IMG/VR virus record: IMGVR_UViG_3300046742_000152
Coordinates: 1 to 64,000 of that record
Source of the DNA: a virus
DNA: 64,000 nucleotides
Direction: 5' to 3' (one strand)
Made by a program: the position numbers and the translations under genes
Notes under the pieces: generated by a model
Seen by the model: the letters and a program-made list of their open reading frames with translations, nothing else
Databases searched by the model: none
What the model was told of the DNA's origin: nothing
Shown: positions 23,379 to 30,690 of the stretch, piece by piece
Numbering within the stretch: the first letter of the stretch is position 1
Layout of the letters: every line of letters begins with the position of its first letter

Positions 23379-23407
23379 AGTATATTATACTCATAAAGCA
23401 TTGTCAA
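23379..23407 (-). promoter_or_regulatory. Leaderless-type promoter of the HNH gene
   Basis: TTGACA, 17-base spacer, TATACT, near consensus. No ATG follows within 60 bases in the HNH frame. Confidence 0.7.
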
Positions 23408-23802
23408 GAGTAATTTATTTTATCCCATCTATTATCATAATTTAATCTAAAACTACCTGCGTATTTTTCTCCCCAAGAACACTCATTTGGGGCAAATAAA
23501 CTCATGAAATATTTTTGATTATCTTTTTTGTACAAATGATATATATTTCCAATGACAGGTTTCATTCTCATCTCTGCATTAAAAATGATTTCATTCCATT
23601 GCACATTTTCAGCAAGCTCCTCAAATTCTTTTTTTAATTTATTAAATAATTCTTCGTAATGCTTATTTGCTGAATGTACTGCACCAATTTTCCAACCACC
23701 AAGACTATGATCGGGTTTGATGACAGGGGCAGATAAATTACTTGCATATGGCAAGGCATAAGCATTTGGAACATAATTGTCTGGTAATTCTTTTTTACTC
23801 AT
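23404..23802 (-). CDS. DUF2452-family protein (132 aa)
   Basis: Matches the DUF2452 pattern: LPDNYVPNAYALPYASNLSAP (residues about 6-26), IKPDHSL, WNEIIFNAEMRMKPVIGNIYHLY (about 68-90), FMSLFAPNECSW, SFRLNYDNRWDK at the end. The family occurs in marine phages and bacteria; its function is unknown. Start at 23802 overlaps the upstream TAA as TAATG. Confidence 0.75.
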   Translation of the reverse strand: MSKKELPDNYVPNAYALPYASNLSAPVIKPDHSLGGWKIGAVHSANKHYEELFNKLKKEFEELAENVQWNEIIFNAEMRMKPVIGNIYHLYKKDNQKYFMSLFAPNECSWGEKYAGSFRLNYDNRWDKINYS

Positions 23803-23993
23803 TACCAATTTTTAATTATATTTGCTATTATAAATAAACAAGTCACCATATTTAGAACGACAATAATTGTTCTTAGGATTAAACTAAATCTAGCTTCCCG
23901 CAAAGAAAGAATTGGTATATCAGGTTGATCTTTGTCCGTTTTGCCGACTCGATGATCTAAAGTTCTAGCCCAAATTAACCAAAATTTTTTCAT
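23802..23993 (-). CDS. Conserved phage single-span membrane protein (63 aa)
   Basis: Opening KKFWLIWARTLDHRVGKTDKD is typical of a small protein widespread in T4-like and marine myoviruses, ending in one transmembrane helix (about 40-60, LILRTIIVVLNMVTCLFII). Function unknown. Coupled to the DUF2452 gene. Confidence 0.65.
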   Translation of the reverse strand: MKKFWLIWARTLDHRVGKTDKDQPDIPILSLREARFSLILRTIIVVLNMVTCLFIIANIIKNW

Positions 23994-24026
23994 TATTATG
24001 CGTGTTACACATAAAAAATATCTAAA

Positions 24027-24380
24027 TCAATCGTATACCCTGTAAGAGTCAGAATTTTTATGAAATGTACTTGCTTCAATTAATCTAACTGATCCATGAT
24101 GAGCGTGAAGTTGATGAGGTTTACCTTGTTCTATTTCGTATTTATCACCTTTATTTAAAATAATATAACTCGTATCCCCCGTTTTTGTATCAATTAATTC
24201 AAGATAAAGTTGCCCCTCTAGTATATAAAATACTTCATGTTTTTTTAGATGAAAGTGCATAGATGTATGGCAATCTTCTTTAATGAATAATTCTTTACCA
24301 CAATAATTTTCTTCTTTATTATTTGCGAACCATATTTCATGCCCCCATCTTTTTTCTACAAATTTAGTTTCAGTATTCAT
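24027..24380 (-). CDS. Cupin, mannose-6-phosphate isomerase type II-like
   Basis: A single cupin barrel: WGHEIWFANN (about 12-21), then metal-ligand motif HFHLKKHEVFYILEG (about 42-56) and the second motif GKPHQLHAHHGS (about 86-97). Family members bind a divalent metal and act on sugar phosphates or as sugar-biosynthesis cupins (WxcM or MPI type). Overlaps the methyltransferase gene by 4 bases, as part of a modification cluster. Confidence 0.7.
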   Translation of the reverse strand: MNTETKFVEKRWGHEIWFANNKEENYCGKELFIKEDCHTSMHFHLKKHEVFYILEGQLYLELIDTKTGDTSYIILNKGDKYEIEQGKPHQLHAHHGSVRLIEASTFHKNSDSYRVYD

Positions 24381-24952
24381 GATATTTTTTCAAAAACCGC
24401 CCATCCATGTCTCTCAGGAGAATCAATTATTGTTTTGTAATTAACATCCTCAGAAAGTTCAGCAAAATTTAATCTATTCTTTCGAGAACGAGTATCGTCG
24501 AGTAAGACAGTTTTTGCCCTATCTTTTAATTTTAAAAATTCAGGTCTAGTTGAAAACTCTCCCCCATCTAAAATTAGAAAATCAATCTGATTAGGCAATA
24601 AACCTAAAACATTAGGGCACTGATTCATGGCTTCAGTATCTATGCGAAGCCATTCTTGTTCTTTACCGCTAAGATTATCTCGGTCAAGATCTTCTTCCTC
24701 AATAATTTTACCAAATAAATAATGAATATTTTTAAAATTTGGTTTGCCTTCAATAGCAATTTTGTATTTCTCTAAACAGCATTCAATAGTAAAAAAAGAT
24801 TTATTAGTATTTTGAATTCCCTGCAACACGCATTGAGTAGACCCACCTCCTTCCCAAGTTCCTATTTCTACGATTGTAGAAACATCATTTCTCGAACAAG
24901 TTTCAGTAATAAATTTACCTGCATTTGAATCTAATTGAATTTGACCTCTCAT
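24377..24952 (-). CDS. SAM-dependent methyltransferase (class I)
   Basis: Rossmann-type: motif I VEIGTWEGGGSTQCV (about 28-42) and motif II FFTIECCLEKYKIA, with IDFLILDGGEFSTRP (about 123-137) as the acidic post-III strand. The layout resembles cephalosporin-hydroxylase/Methyltransf_24-type enzymes that methylate sugars or small molecules. Target unknown. The next gene is the sugar-type cupin. Confidence 0.7.
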   Translation of the reverse strand: MRGQIQLDSNAGKFITETCSRNDVSTIVEIGTWEGGGSTQCVLQGIQNTNKSFFTIECCLEKYKIAIEGKPNFKNIHYLFGKIIEEEDLDRDNLSGKEQEWLRIDTEAMNQCPNVLGLLPNQIDFLILDGGEFSTRPEFLKLKDRAKTVLLDDTRSRKNRLNFAELSEDVNYKTIIDSPERHGWAVFEKIS

Positions 24953-24994
24953 AATTTTATATATAAATAAGTTGATATTTTTGTATTATTTGGT

Positions 24995-25420
24995 TCACAT
25001 ATTGACGCTCCACTCTTCAGAATGACTTGTCCAATCCTTATATTTTTCGTCACCTCCGCGAATATACCAGTCAGAGTCAATAGTTAATTTTGAAGAAATT
25101 CCTCCACGAGGATTAAAAATCATCGTCAAGCGTAATCTGTCGGGATCATACGCTGAGTTTAAATGATCAAAAAATATATTAATTAATCTTTCGTATGAAA
25201 CCACAATATCCCTTAAACTGAAAACGTACTGCTTCAAGCTTTTTAACTCAATAATCTTATCTTTGGGATAAAAACTAATATAAGCATTTGCAAAATCGGG
25301 TTGATTTTTAACTCCAAGAAAAGTAAATTCGGGGATTTTTACTTTTATTTCATAAGCGTTAACACTTGGATTAGGTAAAGATTTTAAAAGATCTTGATTA
25401 ATTTCATCATATTTTTTCAT
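24995..25420 (-). CDS. QueF-like protein lacking the catalytic cysteine
   Basis: Clear QueF fold: EIKVKIPEFTFLGVKNQPDFANAY (about 24-47), IELKSLKQYVFSLRD (about 57-71), RGGISS near the end. QueF reduces preQ0 to preQ1 through a thioimide on the Cys of its C-P-x-T-G-x-P-D-F motif. Here that position is Gly36 with one residue deleted, and the conserved His of the FHE motif is Tyr (SYER). The Asp of PDF (D42) and the Glu survive. Ordinary reductase activity is therefore unlikely. It may bind 7-deazaguanines or serve another reaction. No other deazaguanine gene is in the window. Confidence 0.75.
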   Translation of the reverse strand: MKKYDEINQDLLKSLPNPSVNAYEIKVKIPEFTFLGVKNQPDFANAYISFYPKDKIIELKSLKQYVFSLRDIVVSYERLINIFFDHLNSAYDPDRLRLTMIFNPRGGISSKLTIDSDWYIRGGDEKYKDWTSHSEEWSVNM

Positions 25421-25478
25421 ATTTAAGAAATGATTTTACCATTATTATAACAATTTAAGTTAAATGTTCTAAAAAATT

Positions 25479-25931
25479 TCACATCCTACTCTTTACAATT
25501 TTATTATAATAATTATTATCCCAAAAACTATAATAATTTGTTTTATGCAACTTATTTGAATATTTATTTAACTCACTTAATTTTTGTATCATTAATATAG
25601 CATATTCTTTATTATTTGTTTTAATTCCATTTATTTTATTTATTTGATCGGGGTGATCCCATATTAACCACAGATCATTTATTTTTGCAAACTGCTGGTG
25701 ATCATTGCAAAATTCTTCTAGCCATTTTTTATCAAATTGTTTTGAGTCACCATAAATTAAATACAACATTGGATGATTTTTATTTTGTATGCAATCAAAT
25801 GCATCTGCCATAAAATTAGTAGATTCAATTATTTCGACTTTATTTAAAAAACTTTTAGCAAAAGGGCAGATGGCATGACCCCCTAATTCTTTTCTCTGTA
25901 AAGAGATGTAATCAATATAATCTTCTATCAC
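25479..25931 (-). CDS. Hypothetical protein (150 aa)
   Basis: Not recognised. An opening GGHAICPFAKSFLNK (about 17-31) and alternating strand and helix suggest an alpha-beta fold (LYLIYGDSKQF, LWLIWDHPDQ). It lies between the exostosin-like and QueF-like genes, so possibly in the same modification pathway. Confidence 0.5.
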   Translation of the reverse strand: MIEDYIDYISLQRKELGGHAICPFAKSFLNKVEIIESTNFMADAFDCIQNKNHPMLYLIYGDSKQFDKKWLEEFCNDHQQFAKINDLWLIWDHPDQINKINGIKTNNKEYAILMIQKLSELNKYSNKLHKTNYYSFWDNNYYNKIVKSRM

Positions 25932-25940
25932 AATTTTAAA

Positions 25941-26810
25941 TTATGTATGATCGTTAAGGTCGTCATGAATAATTTTAACCCAATTTGAAAAGTAAGCTAA
26001 ATCATTAGGTCGGTCTTTAACTTCATTATACAAATCTTCAATAAGATTTTTATTTTTAAGATCTTCTATTTTATCAAGAATTATAATTGGTAGTTTGGAG
26101 TATAATTTTTTATATATAGAGTATTCTTTGTAATTGGGGGAAATTGAACCTTGAGCTGCTTTTTGATTAGTGAAAATTGTTAAGGGGATTCTATTTAGAT
26201 ACAAAATTTCCCACAATCTATGAGTATCTAAACCATTACCCGCAGGACACAAAGTAATTTTATGATTTAAAATTTCTTGATGAAAATCAGGAACAGGTTT
26301 CCTTGCACCAGAAGTTATAAAGTCAATATCTTGCACAAAATCAAAGACAGCTTGTCTGTGAGGGGGATTTGTGCGAATGCTAAAATTAGAATATATGAAT
26401 TTTTCTGCTCGACTAACACTTTTTTCTTCGTCTGTGTACGAGATTAATAAATCTTGCAAATCTTTTGATCGATCATAATATACTCCATGATCAAATCCTC
26501 TGCGACATATTACGCTACTTTCCAACCCCATTGGAACAGGAACAAAGCGATCATCATTGCATAATACATTTTGACCATAAAGCCTCAATAAATTTGGAGG
26601 AGCTTTTGTTACATGATCTTCTGTAATTGGGAAATCAGAATTACCCGTTAACAAAATTATCTTTTTATTTAAATTTTTAAGATTTTCAAATTCTTGAAAA
26701 AGAAAATCTGTTTTGCAAAAAATTATGGTGACCGTAGGGGAATCTTTAATAATGTAAGAAAATTTATTAGTCTCAATATAGTTTCCAGCTCGTTGAACAT
26801 ACTCTTTCAT
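25941..26810 (-). CDS. Exostosin/GT47-like glycosyltransferase
   Basis: The C-terminal half carries the family's nucleotide-sugar-binding pattern, NHKITLCPAGNGLDTHRLWEILYL (about 183-206), followed by PLTIFTN. The N-terminal half alternates strands and helices as in a GT-B fold. It would transfer a sugar to a glycan or surface acceptor. Donor and acceptor are unknown. Neighbouring methyltransferase and acyltransferase-like genes suggest decoration of one product. Confidence 0.6.
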   Translation of the reverse strand: MKEYVQRAGNYIETNKFSYIIKDSPTVTIIFCKTDFLFQEFENLKNLNKKIILLTGNSDFPITEDHVTKAPPNLLRLYGQNVLCNDDRFVPVPMGLESSVICRRGFDHGVYYDRSKDLQDLLISYTDEEKSVSRAEKFIYSNFSIRTNPPHRQAVFDFVQDIDFITSGARKPVPDFHQEILNHKITLCPAGNGLDTHRLWEILYLNRIPLTIFTNQKAAQGSISPNYKEYSIYKKLYSKLPIIILDKIEDLKNKNLIEDLYNEVKDRPNDLAYFSNWVKIIHDDLNDHT

Positions 26811-26842
26811 TAATAATATTATAATATTATTTATATTTAATT

Positions 26843-27622
26843 CTATTTTTTGAAAAAGTTTTGATCATCATGTTTTTTAATTTTATCTAATTCTTTGGTA
26901 TTTATAATTCTAGAATCTCTTTCGCATAAAAATTTATAATGGTCAATGTCATCAGACCATTCTTCCCCCGTCCAAAATTCAAATCCTTTATAGCTTGACT
27001 TATAAATGCAGCAATTTTCGTAACCCATACCAGTGTACATATAGTCTTTATTATTTTTAATGCAATAATCTATTTCGGCAAGATTTGCATATTTGCCCAA
27101 ATATAATTTCGGATTTGAATAATCCCAAGCAAATTGAGTTGAAAACACACTATTACTCCCAACATCTCTCATGTAAGTAAAGGCTACGGGATTATGCCAG
27201 CCGCCACTTTCGGATGGAGCATGGTAAACTAAGAAAAATTTTCGATCTTTTTCTAGCTCAACTAAGGGTTCTAGCTTCCAAGGCTTAAACTGCTTGTATT
27301 CAAAATATTTTAAAAAGATATTATTTAATATATTAAGGTCAATTTCTTCGCATTCATATTTCTTTATTTGAATTTGACTGCATTTTTTTCTAGTTTTTTT
27401 TGTGCTTTTTGTTTCCTGAAATTTTTTAAGATTGATTCTTGTTTGTCGAGCTTGATACCAATGACTCCTATCTTCATTTTTTGGTAGAAAGTAGTCGTCT
27501 GGAAGCCAGCCCTGTTGCAATGCTGAATCTTCTTCGCTGAATGAAACTTTAGCCATGCAATCAAAGAACATATAATCATATTCGGCAATAGCGCCTGAAT
27601 AATGTTTAAAGTAAATTTTCAT
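26843..27622 (-). CDS. Ate1/Bpt-like GNAT-fold transferase
   Basis: The C-terminal half matches aminoacyl-tRNA-protein transferases in order: FSTQFAWDYSNPKLYLGKYANLAEIDYCIKNN (about 158-189), then MYTGMGYENCCIYKSSYKGFEFW. In Ate1 and Bpt this GNAT-type domain moves Arg or Leu from tRNA onto an N-terminus. The Cys-rich N-terminal domain of eukaryotic Ate1 is absent. A basic linker (KSTKKTRKK) lies in the middle. It could tag proteins or acylate a peptidoglycan or other acceptor like FemX enzymes. Confidence 0.55.
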   Translation of the reverse strand: MKIYFKHYSGAIAEYDYMFFDCMAKVSFSEEDSALQQGWLPDDYFLPKNEDRSHWYQARQTRINLKKFQETKSTKKTRKKCSQIQIKKYECEEIDLNILNNIFLKYFEYKQFKPWKLEPLVELEKDRKFFLVYHAPSESGGWHNPVAFTYMRDVGSNSVFSTQFAWDYSNPKLYLGKYANLAEIDYCIKNNKDYMYTGMGYENCCIYKSSYKGFEFWTGEEWSDDIDHYKFLCERDSRIINTKELDKIKKHDDQNFFKK

Positions 27623-27640
27623 ATTAATTAAACAAAGTAA

Positions 27641-27928
27641 TCACGAGTTAAATTGACGAAGAATAGCATAAGTAGTCTGTTTGAACATTTTGATGTATTG
27701 ATCGTAATCGTCGTAAACACAATTCCTTTTGTAAATTTGGTCAGAAGTCGTCTCATCACCTATTATTGAAATACCAAAATCAATTAATGAAAAAACCCCA
27801 TTAGGATGTATGCACATGCCATTCCATCGAGAGTTTTGTACTTTTTTGACAATTACTTCTAAGCCTTTATCGTCAGTAACAAGAATAGGAGCTCGGAGGT
27901 CGCTATATTCGTCCCAATTTACACTCAT
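27641..27928 (-). CDS. Hypothetical protein (95 aa)
   Basis: Not recognised. Start at 27928 (MSVNWDEYSD) overlaps the SpeD stop as ATGA, so it is translated together with SpeD. Beta-rich, with WNGMCIHPNGVFSLIDFG (about 36-53). Confidence 0.55.
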   Translation of the reverse strand: MSVNWDEYSDLRAPILVTDDKGLEVIVKKVQNSRWNGMCIHPNGVFSLIDFGISIIGDETTSDQIYKRNCVYDDYDQYIKMFKQTTYAILRQFNS

Positions 27929-28305
27929 GATTCTCCCATAATCCATCCTTTTGTTGAAGGGATAGATCGGTCTAAGAATTTACAACCAAGTGTCATCGGG
28001 GAGAATTTTCTAAACTCTTCTAAAACAATTTGGTAATCAAAAGGTTTGCAACTATATATATCTAACTGAACAAGATTGGGGTCAGTTTCTTCCCAAGAAT
28101 GCAGAGCAATATGACTGGTAGTAATTAAACAAAAAGAACTGATACCTTCATTTCCTTCTTTATCGCACCTAACTGATCGCGGAGCATAAAGGATTTTCAT
28201 ATCTATCAGGTCAACTAAATGACGAATCCAATCGCTTGTGAAAATAGTAGATGTAAAAGGGGTTGATTCAAAAGTTGAATTTACCATTAAATGTTTGTGA
28301 TCCAT
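27925..28305 (-). CDS. speD: SpeD-like pyruvoyl decarboxylase (S-adenosylmethionine decarboxylase family)
   Basis: A 126-residue prokaryotic-type proenzyme. The self-cleavage and active-site block reads FCLITTSHIALHSWEE with Ser64 (future pyruvoyl), His69, and LDIYSCKPF with Cys86, at the spacing of bacterial SpeD apart from a two-residue insertion. An N-terminal KHLMVNS replaces the usual HLV..F opening. It would decarboxylate S-adenosylmethionine for spermidine synthesis, although SpeD homologues in some phages are reported to have shifted to ornithine or arginine decarboxylation. No spermidine synthase is nearby. Start at 28305 chosen by domain fit; the frame is open further upstream. Confidence 0.75.
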   Translation of the reverse strand: MDHKHLMVNSTFESTPFTSTIFTSDWIRHLVDLIDMKILYAPRSVRCDKEGNEGISSFCLITTSHIALHSWEETDPNLVQLDIYSCKPFDYQIVLEEFRKFSPMTLGCKFLDRSIPSTKGWIMGES

Positions 28306-28318
28306 ATTTATGTATACA

Positions 28319-28771
28319 CTAAAACAATTTCCAATATTTAATTTCTTTTTTAAAGTCTGAAATTTTTGCCATACAAATAATATCTTTGCGCCCTCTTCTT
28401 TGATATAACCTGTATAGAGCTTCTTTGGACGAATTAACAAAACGATAATTGGTGATTTTTTTTCTCAACCAATCAAGCAAATCTTTTCTTCGAAAAATTA
28501 AAAAACAATCTTCTTGCTCGAAAGCGATGAAGTCAGCTTTACCTTTTAACCAGCCAACATTACCGCGAACGTTTTGTATCTCAAGCCAAGTTATATCATT
28601 ACTATATTCACCATCGGAACGAGAAATTTTTTTAAGACCTTTTACATCTACTAGAGAATTGTTAACTTTAAAATCCCAATGTTCGTGAATATCTTGATTT
28701 TTTGTAGATTTAGAAATTTTAAAATTTTTTTTTGCGCAGATATTTTTGAACCTAATTTCACTAGCGTTCAT
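28319..28771 (-). CDS. PD-(D/E)XK-like nuclease, paralogue A (150 aa)
   Basis: The pattern HWDFKVNNSLVDVKGLKK (about 31-48) supplies Asp and then D-V-K of a PD-(D/E)XK core. It is followed by WLEIQNVRGNVGWLKGKADFIAFE (about 62-85) and RRKDLLDW, then EALYRLYQRRGRKDIICM. The same skeleton appears in the 46290-46769 product, so the two are paralogues, but the DVK is intact only here. Function of the family in phages is unknown, perhaps homing- or restriction-like. Confidence 0.6.
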   Translation of the reverse strand: MNASEIRFKNICAKKNFKISKSTKNQDIHEHWDFKVNNSLVDVKGLKKISRSDGEYSNDITWLEIQNVRGNVGWLKGKADFIAFEQEDCFLIFRRKDLLDWLRKKITNYRFVNSSKEALYRLYQRRGRKDIICMAKISDFKKEIKYWKLF

Positions 28772-28773
28772 AA

Positions 28774-29160
28774 TTAACGTAAATATTCTTTGATATTGTT
28801 TTTATCTATTTCTAGTTGAGATATTAAATCTAGGGTAAGACTTTTGAGGGTGTTGATTGAATCAGGGCTGGCAAGATGATAGTCACCTAACTTTTTGTGG
28901 TCAGCGTGAGATGTATTATTGGGCGTATTATTTAATATATCATCTAAAGACTGCATTTGTTTACGATAAAGGTTGTGAAGTGAATTGATGGTATCTAGTA
29001 AATTATTTTTAAGATCTTTTTTTTCTCTATCATCTAATTGAATCATTTCATCTATATGAGAATCTAAGACAAAATGATAAGTCTGATAAATAGATTCAGA
29101 CTCTTCTATTTTATGGGAATAAAATTCAAAAGACTTCCAAGCCAAATCTAGGGAATTCAT
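28774..29160 (-). CDS. Helical hypothetical protein (128 aa)
   Basis: Not recognised. Long amphipathic helices throughout (EKKDLKNNLLDTINSLHNLY). Its ATG lies only 4 bases after the CCA end of tRNA-Thr, so tRNA 3' processing would yield an almost leaderless mRNA. Confidence 0.55.
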   Translation of the reverse strand: MNSLDLAWKSFEFYSHKIEESESIYQTYHFVLDSHIDEMIQLDDREKKDLKNNLLDTINSLHNLYRKQMQSLDDILNNTPNNTSHADHKKLGDYHLASPDSINTLKSLTLDLISQLEIDKNNIKEYLR

Positions 29161-29164
29161 AAAG

Positions 29165-29240
<76 letters not shown>

Positions 29241-29259
29241 GAACTTTATAATTAAAAAA

Positions 29260-29433
29260 TTAAAGAAATTTATGGAGAATAGCAAGCTCTTTAAGACCGC
29301 AATATTTAGCGAAATAAGAACTAAATTCAATGACTTGCTTATTTGTCCAATTATTTTTTTTAATTTCGTTTCCAACTTGAGTATATTTGCCATCAAACCA
29401 AAGGTCTGTAAGTTTTAAGTATTTTTTATTCAT
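29260..29433 (-). CDS. Small hypothetical protein (57 aa)
   Basis: From ATG at 29433. Basic and aromatic (KLTDLWFDGKYTQVGNEIKK, KYCGLKELAILHKF). Its ATG overlaps one end of an 18-base perfect palindrome that also covers the -10 box. It sits just before tRNA-Thr in the transcript. Confidence 0.55.
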   Translation of the reverse strand: MNKKYLKLTDLWFDGKYTQVGNEIKKNNWTNKQVIEFSSYFAKYCGLKELAILHKFL

Positions 29434-29449
29434 ATGATTTAAATCATAT
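29432..29449. promoter_or_regulatory. 18-base perfect palindrome over the -10 box, likely operator
   Basis: ATATGATTTAAATCATAT is its own reverse complement and covers the TATGAT -10 box and the start codon region of the 29260-29433 gene. Position and symmetry suit a homodimeric repressor. AT-richness raises the chance of a coincidental palindrome, but 18 bases is long. Confidence 0.45.
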
Positions 29450-29470
29450 ACAATATGAATAAAAAGTCAA
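29443..29470 (-). promoter_or_regulatory. Near-leaderless promoter before tRNA-Thr
   Basis: TTGACT, 16-base spacer, TATGAT. Nine bases to the ATG of the 29260-29433 gene. It should also transcribe tRNA-Thr. Confidence 0.6.
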
Positions 29471-29476
29471 TAAAAA

Positions 29477-29734
29477 TTATTCAGGAGACCAATCTAAAGC
29501 TCTTTCAACTTCAGATTTTGGCAGGGCACCAGTTGTTCGAGCGTAAGCAGAGCCATCTCTTTCAAAAATTAAAGTAGGTACAGACATAACTTGATATTCG
29601 GAAGCTATAGACCGATTTTCATCAATGTCTATAATATCTATATTTCGCCCTTCTTCTTTCAACTCTTCAATGGTTGGTTTAAAAAATTTACAAGGTCCGC
29701 ACCAGGAGGCAGTGAAATATTTTAATTTATTCAC
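29477..29734 (-). CDS. Thioredoxin-like protein (85 aa)
   Basis: TASWCGPCKFFKP gives the canonical WCGPC redox site (Cys12 and Cys15) at the end of the first strand, and VMSVPTLIFERDG contains the cis-Pro strand. It is shorter than typical thioredoxin (about 105 aa) because the N-terminal strand and helix are trimmed, as in phage T4-type glutaredoxin-like proteins. Could reduce ribonucleotide reductase or other disulphides. A possible partner with CxxC lies next upstream. Confidence 0.85.
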   Translation of the reverse strand: MNKLKYFTASWCGPCKFFKPTIEELKEEGRNIDIIDIDENRSIASEYQVMSVPTLIFERDGSAYARTTGALPKSEVERALDWSPE

Positions 29735-29737
29735 GTT

Positions 29738-30067
29738 TTAACTTTGAGCCTTGATTTTTGCGATTTCAGCTTCTACTTCACCATTGATTTCTTTCGCAAC
29801 TTCTTGATGCTTCTTATTTAAATCATTACGAAGATCTAGGACTTGCTTGGATTGTTCTATTGATAAGCCATGTAGAATCATATTTGATGCAATTTGACTA
29901 TACTTAGACATAGCCCCATTTTTAATGCACTGAGTGCATCCAGGCTTGCTAATCTCTATGTTCCAGGCTTCTCTAAGGATTTCAAAATCTGATTTATACT
30001 CAGTATCGTGCAAATCTTCTTCGAGAGTTGTGAAATTTTTTAAAATATTTTGCTGTTCTTCATTCAT
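29738..30067 (-). CDS. Hypothetical protein with CxxC (109 aa)
   Basis: Not recognised. Helical at both ends, with KPGCTQCIKNGAM around 41-53. A CxxC next to a thioredoxin gene (3-base spacing) could mean a redox partner, but this is only inference. C-terminal third is a charged helix. Confidence 0.5.
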   Translation of the reverse strand: MNEEQQNILKNFTTLEEDLHDTEYKSDFEILREAWNIEISKPGCTQCIKNGAMSKYSQIASNMILHGLSIEQSKQVLDLRNDLNKKHQEVAKEINGEVEAEIAKIKAQS

Positions 30068-30114
30068 AATATAGGATGTATTTAATTAAATAATAATTTA
30101 TTATTTAGAAAATT

Positions 30115-30690
30115 CTATTTTTTTTTACTTTTAAAAGACAAAATCTTTTCGCATAAATCATATAGTTCCAAAAGAGATAGTTCGCCTTTTGCATAATTAG
30201 CTTCCTTTAAGCAGATACCGAGGTTACTAAGATCATTAGTTCCACCTTTTGATGTGGGTATAATATGATCAAGGTGATAAGTTTCGGGTTTATTTAAATT
30301 AATTGGTAGTCCCGTTAAATAACAAATGGGCTTTTCACCTATATGATTAATCACATCTTTGCATGAGTAATTTTTTGAAATATTATTAACGATTGCATTA
30401 CCTTTATTTGATGACGGAGGTCTTTTCTTGAAAGTTTTAACTTTAGCTCTTAAAGTCTGATAATTAGCTCTTGTGCATCGAGCTTTAAAATTTGAGACTT
30501 TTTTGCATATTGGCTTCCTGTTTTTCACTTGTTTTTTGACCCTAGCTTTTTCAGAACCAGAACCGCAATGGTACGAAATAGTCGAAAGAGAACATCCTAT
30601 TTTTTTTTGAATTTGTTTATAGCTCAAACCTTTAGATCGAAGCTTGAGTATGATATCTTTCCTAGGTTGGTTATTATACTTCCTGTTCAT
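30115..30690 (-). CDS. HNH endonuclease with N-terminal HTH
   Basis: N-terminal helix-turn-helix (KLRSKGLSYKQIQKKIGCSLSTISYHCG, about 17-44) and basic linker, then the HNH core YHLDHIIPTSKGGTNDLSNLGICLKEAN (about 139-166), with the Asp-His pair and Asn present. A CYLTGLPINL cysteine precedes the core. Typical of phage homing endonucleases. Overlaps the sigma-factor gene by 17 bases. Confidence 0.75.
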   Translation of the reverse strand: MNRKYNNQPRKDIILKLRSKGLSYKQIQKKIGCSLSTISYHCGSGSEKARVKKQVKNRKPICKKVSNFKARCTRANYQTLRAKVKTFKKRPPSSNKGNAIVNNISKNYSCKDVINHIGEKPICYLTGLPINLNKPETYHLDHIIPTSKGGTNDLSNLGICLKEANYAKGELSLLELYDLCEKILSFKSKKK

